Shown here in pieces: positions 22,868-32,661 of a DNA stretch of 64,000 nt. This DNA comes from Myrica gale (lineage: Eukaryota; Streptophyta; Magnoliopsida; Fagales; Myricaceae). The notes below the pieces were generated by a model. It was not told the origin of the DNA, ran no database searches, and saw nothing but the letters and a program-made list of their open reading frames with translations. The position numbers were made by a program, and so were the translations under genes. Each line of letters opens with the position of its first letter. Position 1 is the stretch's first letter. The stretch lies in contig OZ005603.1 of assembly GCA_963930655.1 (NCBI GenBank), positions 25,186,201-25,250,200 of the forward strand, written 5' to 3'.

Positions 22868-23595
22868 TACTCTCGGTTGACTGGTAGATGAAACGGTTTA
22901 CCGGTACAACGGTAATAATGTTAGATCGACCCCCAATAGCTAGAAATGGCTAGTTTTTATACATGACCTATATAAAAGCCTTCCTAATGTCTAAAAACAA
23001 ATTAGAACGAACACATATCATTTCTATAGCTTGAGAAAGATCTTAAACTTTTTTATTTCATATTTCTCATATCTTTCACAAAAATTACACCTTCTTATCC
23101 TTGTCATTGCGTGAATCAAAAGAGATAGAGCTTTCCATTTTCTTATCCTGTCTTTGAGAGAGTTCATTTTTTTATCTTAATATTCAAAATAGGTGATTAC
23201 TGTTGTGATGTTGTTCACTAACGAAGAAGCTTAGAGAGGGTATATCTCAAGCTTGACTATCTTGTGAATGGTTGAGCCCGAGAAAATACTTGTAAGGTTC
23301 TCTATCACCCTAAAACTAGAGCGTATATTATTTAGAAGATAGTGGAAAAACCTCAAGGCTCGGTAAAGGAGCTTGAGGGGTCGATGTAGGCAAGTTTGCC
23401 GAACTACCTAAAAATCTCGTGTTTAATTGTCTAACCCTACTCTTTACATTTAACACTTATTTACTTATTGCATCAATATACTTGTGCTAAATTATCTTTT
23501 ACTTTGACAAACACAATTTTGGGGTTTAAAAGCGAAAAAGTTTGGAAACCCAATCCACCCACCCTCTTGGGTTGCCTTAATCCTAGGAATTACAG
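22868..23595 (+). mobile_element. Truncated copia LTR, family A
   Basis: This matches roughly the second half of the solo LTR at 4205-5457, in the same orientation. It runs from the ggttgactggtagatgaaac segment to ccttaatcctaggaattaca. It is more diverged than the other copies and has no target duplication. Confidence 0.72.
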
Positions 23596-23599
23596 GACA

Positions 23600-25120
23600 A
23601 GTGTCTGAAATATGTCTAGATTTACCACAAAAGTTGCACAATATAAATGATGAAGATGATTTTGTGATCATATTATAATAATATTTTTGATCATTGAAAG
23701 AATCATATTCAATGCCACTTTTGTTGAAGCAACCCTTTGAGAACCAAGAAGAATGTCAAGGTTTTTCTTTCCTTGAGTAAATCTTGCAAGATCATTAGTA
23801 AGTGAGTCAACTTTCATTTTCAGCAATTAAAATACTCGACTCATTTTGCAATGATTTCTCATTTTATTTTGTAATCCTTGCAAGATCTTCTTTAAGAAAT
23901 ATAACGTGACTCTTCAAAGTATCATTCTCTTTTGTAATACTGTCAAAATTCTTTTTGAGAGAATAATATTTTGAAATGATTCTTTTTAGTTCAAGAGCCT
24001 CTTGTAACTCATCAAAAGAAAAACATTGAATAAGTGAAGATTGTACCTCATCCTCATTTTCCATAGCCATCAAGCAAAGGTTTACAACTTTCTCTTCATC
24101 ACTTTCGCTCTCGCATTCATCGGATTTTTCCCATGCCACCATATAGGTTTTCTTCTTGTCTTTGAAGTCTCTTGACTTCTTGTATGGTTCAATGTTAGGA
24201 CATTCGGACTTGATATGTCCCGAATTTTTGTAGCCAAAGTAAATGGTCTCATTCTTTTTGCTGTCATCTCCCTCGAAGTTGTACTTCCTTGGATATCTCT
24301 TGTTACATTGTTTCTTACGAAAGAACTTCTTGGAATTTTTTGCGAACAAGACGATTTCCTCATCTTCCTCTAATGATTCATCATTGCTGGAGTATGAAGC
24401 TTTCAATGCAATGCCCTTTTTACCTTTTACTTCATCTTCATCTCCTCTCGCTTGGTTCATCTATGCGTCATGGGAAATCCCATTATCTCATCTAGAGATA
24501 GCTTGGTTAAATCTTTGGCTTCTTGGATAGTAGTGACTTTCGGTTCCCAACCTTTAGGAAGACACTAGAGAATCTTTCTAAACATTTCAACGTTAGCATA
24601 TTCCTTGCGAAGAGATTTAAGCCCATTTATAATGTCAGTAAAACGAGTGAACATAAAAGCAATGGATTCATCAGAATTCATTTTAAATAACTCATAATTA
24701 TGAACAAGCATAGTGATGTTATTTCTTTCACTTGATTCGTACCCTCATGTTAAACAAGTAATTTTTTTTCATATTTCTTATGCAGTGTCACAACTAGAAA
24801 CACGGTTAAATTCAATTGCATCAAGGGTACAATATAAAACATTCATAGCTTTAAAATTTAAATACATGAGTTTGAGATCAACATCATTCCAATCCTTTTC
24901 CTCTTTCAACTTACTTGCCTCGACTCTAGGAATTTTTTGACCGTTAGAGATAACTCTCCACATTTCATAATCAATAGCTTGGACATAAATCTTCATCCTT
25001 GCTTTTCAGTAGTTGTAGCAAGTTCTATTAAACAAGGGAGGTCGGTTTGTGGACTGACCATCAACCGACGAAGAACTAACAAGGGTTGTCATTACTAAGG
25101 ATATTAAACCTCAGCTTCGA
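23600..25120 (-). pseudogene. gag: Copia (SIRE/Maximus-like) gag, broken
   Basis: The minus strand encodes a copia-type Gag in two main pieces. At about 24440-24540 it reads KVTTIQEAKDLTKLSLDE, the C-terminal end of the UBN2 gag domain. At 23864-24460 it reads through an acidic linker to a zinc-knuckle remnant, YFGYKNSGHIKSECP, then AWEKSDECESESDEE and a coiled-coil tail. In the knuckle the first two Cys are Tyr, while His and the last Cys remain, so zinc binding is lost. Protease, integrase and RT are absent. It is followed upstream (rightward) by the primer-binding site and the LTR at 25128. Confidence 0.82.
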
Positions 25121-25127
25121 TACCAAT
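25121..25127 (-). promoter_or_regulatory. Primer-binding site of the family B copia element
   Basis: The minus strand reads ATTGGTATCGAAG directly after the LTR end, matching the initiator tRNA-Met site over its first bases. It shows that the LTR at 25128-26336 is a 5' LTR in reverse orientation. Confidence 0.65.
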
Positions 25128-26336
25128 TGTGAGTCTAAATAACAACCCAAAAGGGGGGAGTGAATTGGGTTAAAATAAAATATGAAACATTTTCAATAAA
25201 AACTCATATCTTAATAACGTTTCAAGCAATATGAATCGTTCCTTGGGCTATTACGTTCAGAGATAAAACCGGAATTTTTAGGTGGTTCGGCCAAGACTTG
25301 CCTACGTCCACCCCAAGGCTATTTCCTTCATTGGGCTTTCTCCACTATAATCCAATAGTAGTCACAACTTAGCTTTGGGTGCTAAGTAACCGTTACAAGC
25401 ATTTTCACGAGCTCACGCTTCAACTCGTACAACAAATCTCACAACCAATGAGATTTCTTCTATCCTCACGGGTAGGCCCAAGTGTATCCCATACTTCAAT
25501 GTTTTTCAAGGTTGTACGGAAGTAGTAAACAATCGCACTCAAAACTAGATGTGCAAATACAAGGCACAATAAAGAGCTAGAAGACAAAGATCAGAGTGAA
25601 TGCTACAATATTGACAATAGAAGTAGTAGCTTTTTTGAAATGTGTGTAGGTTTCTTCTTTTGCTATTTTCTCTTTCTTTTGGAGGCTAGGTCAGGATTGA
25701 TGATGCAAGAGATGACTTTTCACTCTCCATAAGGTTGCACTTAAAGCCTTCAGTCTTGGGTGGTCCCCAAGGGCCTTTTTGGAATGTTGGAGAGGTACCC
25801 TAAATGTCATAATGTCTTCAAACCACGCTGATGTCAGCTTTAAAAAAATAGGGTTCCTGAAACATGTGTCGACACATATATGCCTATGTGTTGACACCTT
25901 CTTCAAGTCTTGAACTGACTCGCAGGTGTCTGTGGCGTGTGTCGACACTTCCTTCACTATGTGTCAACACCCTTTTCTCATGTGTCCACACCATCAAGGT
26001 GGCTTGTTGGTAGCAGTGCAATGTGTCGACACCATGTCTCCCATGTGTCGACACCATCTTGGCTGTAGGAGATTTTCAGTGCTATAATGAAGTGCAATCC
26101 TTTATATTTCAACACAAAAATTGAAATAATGAAAAATATAATAATTTAAGTGCATCCCATGGTGTTTAATACAATTATAGGACTTAAAGAACTTAACAGA
26201 GAATAAATACAATTCAATACTCTTGTTTGAATTGTGGATTGACAACCGCGTATTCTAAAAATACTCTAAAGCAATTTTCTCGTTTGTTATCATCAAAATC
26301 GAATTAGATTGCTCAAGGAGCAACCTTGGGCTAACA
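25128..26336 (-). mobile_element. Copia 5' LTR, family B
   Basis: The 1209-bp LTR starts, on the minus strand, TGTTAGCCCAAGG and ends TTTAGACTCACA, next to the primer-binding site. The interior (about 25860-26055) has a cluster of near-palindromic tgtcgacac phrases, echoing the GTCGAC cluster in family A. Its partner 3' LTR is missing. Its upstream edge at 26336 cuts into the duplicated BAHD block, replacing the left half of the hAT-like MITE present in the other copy. Confidence 0.78.
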
Positions 26337-26339
26337 ACT

Positions 26340-26387
26340 TGAGAAAGAGAGAGATGAAAGGTTGAGAGATAGAGATGAAAGGCTGAG

Positions 26388-26436
<49 letters not shown>

Positions 26437-26940
26437 GCGTGAGAGTGAGAGATGAAAGGCTGAGAGATAGAGAGAGAAAAAGCGTGCGAGAGAGAGACGA
26501 CGCTGGGAAGGGGGGAGGAGGCTACGTCGGTGGCGGGGATGCTATGTTGTTAGTGAAGTTGGGGGGGGAGGCTAGGGTTTGAGCGACTGAGTGAGGGGGG
26601 ATCGTAAAAAAGAATATCAAAGGAGGGGGGTTTCTGTTAGGAGTGTGAGACAGCGTAATTACTGATTTTTTTAAAAAAGAAATGACCAGGAGCCCTCGGT
26701 TTGGTGCGGTTTGGCGCCTTAAGCCTCCAAAATCGAGGATAGAACCGAGGCCCAAACGTAATCACACCTATTGATCAAATAGAATTAGATAAAATTGCAG
26801 TTAAAATTCTTATGTATTTTAAGTACCTTCAATTAGAAGTACTGCTTAAAAACTAGTTTCACAGCCTACTTCCCATATGGAATTAAATATTAACACACAT
26901 TCTTATGTATTTTCTGAATATAGAAAAAACTGTAGATATC
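26340..26940. repeat. Duplicated block b, downstream flank of the intact BAHD gene
   Basis: This matches about 7575-8055, including a GA microsatellite (26407-26430) and the right half of the hAT-like MITE. It lies just past the 3' end of the intact acyltransferase. The small reading frames here are not conserved between copies. Confidence 0.8.
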
Positions 26941-26946
26941 AACTCC

Positions 26947-28314
26947 CTAGCTTAAAATGCTCGGAGTTTTAGTAGCAAAGGCAAGGAATTCGGGGTCATC
27001 CTCCAATACAGCCATTTCTTTTTCCTTCAAGGTCACCCAGGCTTCAATTGCATCGAGACCACTGGTTTTGGTGAAAAAAATGACGTTCCTTTGACCAACG
27101 TCCCCGCCCATGACTCCAACCCAAATGGGCCTTCCCCATCCAAAGTCTAGTTCATCAAAACCAAACGTCAACCAACTGAAGAAAGCGAAAATTTCTCCTT
27201 TAGAAAACAATACCATCTGAGCTATATTGTATAGTTGCCCTCTTATGGCTGAGAGACCTTTGTCACCTTCCATTGTTCTTAGAAAATCACTACTGACCAT
27301 TTTCTCCACGGCTTCCCTTAGAGCAGCTACTGTGCCACTTAATTCATTCTGATTCTCGACTGAGTTACACTCACAGGCTGCAAATGCCCACCAAAAGATA
27401 TTTCCAGGGGAATACTCCGGCAAGCATGGCTTTGTTCGTCCCCGGATGTTTACTGCTTGGGCCAGGATAGCTGGCCTCGGAGAACCCGATATTAATCTTG
27501 AGGCAGCGATAGCACGTGCAAAAATAAAACCAGAAACTGATTCAACTCGGGTTGGTTTTTCCACTCGTTCACTCCTTGCTTTCGCCTTTAAAGTTTCTAT
27601 AGACTTGCTGTCCATCACAAATCTCCTTGTCTTATACTTGCCCTTTCGGAACCACAACCTCTCAGCAAAAGATAAATGAATCGGCACAAATATACTATCT
27701 TGTGGAGGAAACCGTGCTGATGAACTTGCCCCGGAAAAATCAGGGAGTGTTAATTTGTTACAATGCCCGGCTGCATTGACCGCCCAACTTTTGAGAAAAG
27801 CACTCATGGTGGTTCCATCAATGATCTTGTGTGAAAAGCATATAGCAATTGCTACTCCACCACAATCAAATATGTTCACTTGTATGGCTACTTGGGGTGT
27901 TTCCTCTGGTTTTGGTTCTTTGAGAAATGGGCAAGAAGGAAGAAATTGGTTCAGTGCCTCAGTTTGATCTGGATGTTGAAGGAAGTCATTCATACGACAC
28001 TTGACTCGAGCCTCATTATATGGAACGCCCTCGTCGTAATAATCAACAAATAGGTTACGTTGGGTCCTTCCAGAAAAAGGATAGTAGTGATCCAGGGTTT
28101 TTGAGAGTGACTTTTTTAGTTGTGCTGGTAAGATATGGAGACCTTTGGATTGATTAGTATGGCTCTTGGGATAAAAGAGTACAAGTGGAACATAGGTTGT
28201 GGGAGTAAGTTGGTCCAAGAGAGAGAGCTTGAAGGGTTTAAGATCATGTAGAACTGCTGGTGAAGATGGTCTAACGATTTCCCTTGAGATGATATCAACT
28301 TCCATCATCACCAT
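26947..28314 (-). CDS. BAHD acyltransferase, vinorine synthase-like, intact
   Basis: A single-exon frame of 455 codons, the usual BAHD length. The enzyme should transfer an acyl group from an acyl-CoA to an alcohol or amine of a specialised metabolite in the cytosol. The N-terminus (VDIISREIVRPSSP, then LSLLDQL and YVPLVLFYP) matches the alkaloid-acylating clade that includes vinorine synthase. The catalytic motif HKIID lies at residues 162-166, in front of GTT, and the structural motif DFGWG at 390-394, followed by RP. The start is the first ATG of the frame, and a TATA-like CTATAAAA lies 84 bp upstream. Immediately beyond that box a 2.86-kb MULE is inserted. The broken copy at 8062-9439 is its paralogue. 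The substrate cannot be told from sequence. Expression may be altered because the distal promoter has been displaced. Confidence 0.95.
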   Translation of the reverse strand: MVMMEVDIISREIVRPSSPAVLHDLKPFKLSLLDQLTPTTYVPLVLFYPKSHTNQSKGLHILPAQLKKSLSKTLDHYYPFSGRTQRNLFVDYYDEGVPYNEARVKCRMNDFLQHPDQTEALNQFLPSCPFLKEPKPEETPQVAIQVNIFDCGGVAIAICFSHKIIDGTTMSAFLKSWAVNAAGHCNKLTLPDFSGASSSARFPPQDSIFVPIHLSFAERLWFRKGKYKTRRFVMDSKSIETLKAKARSERVEKPTRVESVSGFIFARAIAASRLISGSPRPAILAQAVNIRGRTKPCLPEYSPGNIFWWAFAACECNSVENQNELSGTVAALREAVEKMVSSDFLRTMEGDKGLSAIRGQLYNIAQMVLFSKGEIFAFFSWLTFGFDELDFGWGRPIWVGVMGGDVGQRNVIFFTKTSGLDAIEAWVTLKEKEMAVLEDDPEFLAFATKTPSILS

Positions 28315-28397
28315 TTTCTAAGACAAAAGCTGATTCTGTTGATCAAGGACTTTCACTCGGATGTGGTTGTATGAGTTCCTGATGTCGAAGGTAGTAC

Positions 28398-28405
28398 TTT
28401 TATAG
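28398..28405 (-). promoter_or_regulatory. TATA box of the BAHD gene, also the MULE target duplication
   Basis: The minus strand reads CTATAAAA at 84 bp upstream of the start codon. The same 8 bp recur at 31270-31277 on the far side of the MULE. The paralogous pseudogene has CTATATAA in this position. Confidence 0.75.
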
Positions 28406-28455
28406 GGGAACGGATTCCCTCCGAAGGAGGGAATTCCGAAGGCCACCTAAGGGAC
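28406..28455 (+). repeat. Left TIR of the MULE
   Basis: It begins GGGAACGGATTCCCTCCGAA and ends ctaagggac. It matches the right TIR at 48 of 50 positions. An internal near-palindrome could let each terminus fold on itself. Confidence 0.92.
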
Positions 28456-28726
28456 AAACATAAACTTTATTTCATCACTCATTTGTATTTTTGGGTATGA
28501 TTACCCCCTTGGTATACATTCAAGAATCGATTCTCCCTCTGCATCAATTTTCTAGCAAATATTTTTTGGCCAATGATTGGCAGTATTTGGTGTTTTCTTC
28601 AGCCATTTTATTTGTATAATGACTGTGGTCTTCTTATTTATTATGACTTTTGTTCTGTTTCATCCGGCGAATCCAGTATTACTTTTTGTTGGATTAGTAT
28701 TTTGAACATCTTCCCGTTGTTTTCAG

Positions 28727-29243
28727 CACTTTTATCATGTTCTTACATCTATGAGGCGGCCTCAAGGGAGAGGTTTGGAGTTGGCGAGGAAGCACATAGC
28801 CTCCTGCATAACAGAACTAGAAGGCATTCATAAATCGTCAGAATTTCTCAGAGCTATTGCCTCTGGAACATGTGAAGATGGAATAGAGGATAAAACGACT
28901 GCTTCTGGTTCTCAACCAATTGGGTTCGATGCTAGCTTAAATTGTAGATTATCTTCTCCCACTCCTCCACGTTCTATTAAAATTCTTAGTTGGAAAAAGG
29001 TGAGAGTATTGAAAATTACTTGAGTTATGTCTTCTAATTTAGCTCCATTAATAAAAATGGAAAGAAATTCTTAACATGATTTTGTCTCTGTTCTGCCAGG
29101 CCATTGAATATTTTGCAAAACTTCTTCGTCATGTAGACATTATATGTTCCTACTCCTTAGAGCCGTTGTTAGAAGGAGTTTTACAGTTTGTGGTTCAGTT
29201 CCAAAAGGCTCAACCTGACTTGGTTTCCAGAGCTCATCTCCAG
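28727..29243 (+). pseudogene. NAA35/MAK10 (NatC auxiliary subunit) fragment captured by the MULE
   Basis: Two exons with an intact intron are visible. Exon A (28727-28999) follows an acceptor (tttcag) and reads HFYHVLTSMRRPQGRGLELA, then HKSSEFLRAIASGTCEDGIE and ends at ILSWKK. The intron is 29000-29099 (gtgaga...ctgccag). Exon B (29100-29243) reads [20 protein letters not shown] and ends RAHLQ before a gt. This matches my recollection of plant MAK10/NAA35, the anchoring subunit of the NatC N-terminal acetyltransferase. Upstream and downstream exons are missing. Retention of the intron means capture at the DNA level. Text from 29244 to about 29500, including a frame with [18 protein letters not shown], is unidentified and may be a second captured piece. 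Confidence 0.78.
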
Positions 29244-29944
29244 GTTTTACAATTTTCTGAAATCATTTCGGAAACTGAAGTGTGTAGAGCAAAAGAAATC
29301 AGTTATAAATCATCTGCTTATGCTTTCCAATGGCTGGAGACCCAAGAAGAGGAGTTTAGATCCAGTTTGTGAAAGTGCTTCATAGATGTTAAAGAAATTT
29401 AAGATTGGAGACCTTTATATCATTTGTGCAAATGACATCGTAAGGGAATGGAGTGAAGAAGTCGAGGAATTCAGATACATTCAAGTTTTTAAGATTTGGG
29501 ATATTTTACCTGCAGTGGATATTCCGTTTGGCAGTGTTACCATGTCATAATTTCAAGTCTGTCATTTCTTTTCATTGATGATTCTCTAGATCTCTTGACT
29601 ATTATTGTACTCATTTGGTCCAATACAAAGCAAATTCACGTACCCGCAAATGTGTTATTTCCCATTGCTTTTCCCATTTTGTCTTATTTAAAAAAAAATC
29701 CCTCCACATATTCAAAAAACTAAAATTTCATGTGCTACGTACATCTCATTGAACGAACTAAAATGATAGAGAAACTATGAATGAAGAAATAAAAATCCTA
29801 CAAGTCTTCGAGACTCCTATACTTCCCAATTTGCGATTGCAGTTTGTCTTCGCTTGATACCTAGGAGAGATCAAAATAAATTGTTATAAAATAGTCATAT
29901 AATAAAATAAATTGTGAGTAAGAATATACATTGTACCTCTATGG

Positions 29945-30486
29945 ATTTACTTCTTTTGCTGCTCAGGTAATTTTTCAAGTCTGTTTGTGTGAATCCCAAC
30001 TTTTCTCTACCCCCAGCTTGGGCCACCATAAAAAAGTGTGCTACCTTTGGACGAATACCTGCTCTGTCAGCATCATCACACTCAAGACGCTACAATTCGT
30101 TGATTCTTCTGTGTGAACGGAGCAAGTAGGTTTTCGATGGTGTAGCCAAGTCGTGGTTATGATGTGCACACCAATCAAATGTAAAATACTTCTCATTTGA
30201 CTGCCGCTGAATCGTAAAACTAGCAAAACACACACGCTAGTATTTCGCCGTTCCTTTAGCACTGGCGCATCTATTTCAGCATTTTTTCTCAAGCCTTCTT
30301 TATTACACACGAATGTTCTACATGTAAAGTACCCTTTGTCCTTATTCTTGTATTCGGAATTCCTACGGATGCTAAACCCAATGCTAATTGCATACGCATT
30401 GTACCAATCATAAGCATGCTCTTCATCTCTCCACTCTAAGCTCCAAACATTAAGTACCTCTCCGTTGTCTGCCCGAACCATATCAC
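29945..30486 (-). pseudogene. FAR1-type MULE transposase N-terminal fragment
   Basis: On the minus strand an exon opens after a ttgtgtag acceptor at 30487. It reads VWSLEWRDEEHAYDWYNAYA, GFSIRRNSEYKNKDKGYFTC and RTFVCNKEG, which is the FAR1 DNA-binding domain. After a frameshift near 30230 it continues as KYFTFDWCAHHNHDLATPSK, including the zinc-ligand HNH. It then runs through RSHRRINEL, a TAG stop near 30091, and PKVAHFF...QAGGREKLGF, the segment that joins FAR1 to the MULE transposase domain. The DDE core is absent. This is most likely what remains of the element's own FAR1/Jittery-like transposase. A host FRS gene fragment is the alternative. Confidence 0.85.
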
Positions 30487-30499
30487 CTACACAATCTAA

Positions 30500-31218
30500 C
30501 AATAGAATTGAAACACATAAAAATATAACAACTCTATACACAGAGATAAATAAAAATCTAACAAAATTCAAATGAAAGACTTTGACAAACCTTTCGGGTT
30601 TGAGGTACTATAAGACCCTTGTCTATTAATATTTGGACAAATACCACCCTCAATCGTTGCCATTTATTAACCTGTTAAATTCAATGGCTACAGTTAGTGA
30701 ATATCAAAAGTTTTCTTTTGAAACTAATAAAGAACATCCGAAAAAGACAAAATGGGTTAGCAAAAATAAGTTCCGAAAGAAACAAAGTGGGGTTCTCAAA
30801 ATCAAAAAGTTGCAGAAGACATCACTTTACATAATTTTAATGAGAAAGTGGGTTCGCAAAAATATTAAAGAAACAAAAACAAACAAACTTAATGAAACCA
30901 ACGCAGATCCGAAAGAAGCAAACTAAGTCCCTGTAAGATATAGAGGATTAGAGAAAAAAAATTGGAGAGAGTTACCTTCTCTCTTGATCTTATCTCCGGT
31001 GAGAGTCCGGGAAACAGAGAAGAGAGAGATTGCAAAAAAGAGGGGATCTGGTGAGAGAGATGGGGAAGAGGGAAAAGAAAGGAGATAATTGCGTAGATAA
31101 AATTGAGCAATTTTGGAGCCACCAAGCCATCAAGCCGAATAAGCCATTTAGCATTTACTATTCATTTAATGAGGTGGAGGTATATTAACCGTTGATGAGA
31201 TTTGTTTTAATGCTAGCC
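30500..31218. other. MULE interior, right side, no gene recognised
   Basis: AT-rich sequence between the FAR1 fragment and the right TIR. A lysine-rich 97-codon frame at 30633-30926 has no family signal. A GA-rich tract lies at 30950-31080. Confidence 0.4.
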
Positions 31219-31268
31219 GTCCCTTAGGTGGCCTTCGGAATTCCCTCCTTCGGAGGGAATCCGACCCC
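31219..31268 (-). repeat. Right TIR of the MULE
   Basis: This is the inverted copy of the left TIR, with two differences near the tip. It is followed by the second TTTTATAG target copy at 31270-31277. Confidence 0.92.
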
Positions 31269-31277
31269 ATTTTATAG

Positions 31278-32400
31278 ACACTTGCTCAGGGAGAGGTAGG
31301 GAATTAGCATTATAACTATACTACGATATAGTTATATATGGTGGGCAGACACTTATTTCTTATTTTTATTTTTGTAATCAAGTTTTTGGGTAGCCACTCA
31401 TTTTGTCTTCATTAAAAAAATTACCTTTTTCCAGTCATTTTCTACGGTCGATTTTTTTCTTTCCAAAATTAAACTTATAAATCACTATGAGAAACAAGAG
31501 CATATATGCAAGTTCTGATATATATAGATATAAGGGTATATAAAATTTTTAACTATCAACTATATATAAGGGATTCGATACATTATTACATAAACTATTT
31601 TATTTGACGCATTGCAGTCTCTAACTACTAATTTTGTACACTTTGCACCTCGGCTAAATTAGACGGAAATCAAAATTTTCTACATATGAAATGACGATAA
31701 TACTTTGGACCTACTTTGCTAATGTTCATATTCAATCGACAATATTAATGTCAATTCGTTAAGCTTATATTCAAGTTTTTTGGGTAACTGTTAAGTTTAT
31801 AAATTCTATAAATTAGTATACTGTACAAAGGATGGGCATAGCCCAGAAACAAGAAAAAAGTCACTCCCTCCACATTAGAGTTAAGTCCATATATATTAGT
31901 GAAGCTAATATATAGACACGTCCGTAAAAACTAGAAAAAAAAAACTCAGCTTTCATTTGCAAAAACTATATCAGAAGGATAAAACTTCCTTTGAAGCACG
32001 AGGTTGGTAGTAGATTTCCTCATTCCCTTTAAATTCGTATTTTCCTTGGTCATAACTGCTGAACTTTTTTTTGGATAACTGGCAATTAAGTGTATTAATT
32101 CCTCAATAATTATGTACAAATTAGGTAGGGCTAGCCCACTCACAACAAGAAAATAAAAAGACCAAAATCACTCTCACAATGACGTAATTACTGCTGGACC
32201 ACAAACTATGTAAGAGCAAAACGACCATTGAACTCATAACAGCTACAACATAGATGAGTCATCTAGAAATTCCATTAAAAATTATAGTATTAGCCTCCGT
32301 ACTCCATATGTAGTAGATTGCGGTTGTAATTAGCATGAACCCTTACATGCAATCCTAGCCGGGAGAGCTTTGCCTTTACACTTGCTAGCTATAACCATAT
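31278..32400. repeat. Duplicated block b, upstream flank of the intact BAHD gene
   Basis: This continues the original promoter region of the BAHD gene beyond the MULE and is collinear with 9531-11590. It lacks the hAT MITE and the 440-bp segment found there. No gene is present. Confidence 0.8.
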
Positions 32401-32661
32401 CAAGAACTGTTCGACCACTTATCGTTAAAATAAGGTTATCATTAGAACGGGATTGAATGAAAATATAAAATTAAATCCCAAAATTACACCGCTTTTCCTT
32501 AGTTTTAATGTTTTTTAAAACCATTCGAAGTCTTATCACATATAGTTAGAGAAAATAAAAAAATTAAGCTTCAAAATACCCTATTTTTTCCGTTGTAACT
32601 CTTTTAAATATTGTTCGAATGCTTCAAGTAAAAAAAAAAATAACCGAATTTGGTCCATTTT

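Larger units (their letters stand above)
28406..31268. mobile_element. Gene-capturing MULE (Pack-MULE-like) with 50-bp TIRs
   Basis: The 2863-bp element has 50-bp terminal inverted repeats (28406-28455 and 31219-31268) that differ only at positions 4 and 5. The flanks repeat TTTTATAG. Counting one more base gives 9 bp with one mismatch (28397-28405 and 31269-31277), the MULE norm. The paralogous block near 9525 shows the site without the element. Inside are exons of a NAA35/MAK10 homologue on the plus strand and a FAR1-type transposase fragment on the minus strand. The TIRs contain a self-complementary stretch around ggattccctccgaaggaggg. The transposase is incomplete, so it is non-autonomous. 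Confidence 0.9.

Noticed and set aside
28573..28833. 86-codon frame starting in the MULE left arm
   Set aside because: It overlaps the NAA35 exon in a different frame and crosses its splice acceptor.
30633..30926. Lysine-rich 97-codon frame in the MULE
   Set aside because: Low complexity, no homologue recognised, and not near a splice or promoter signal.
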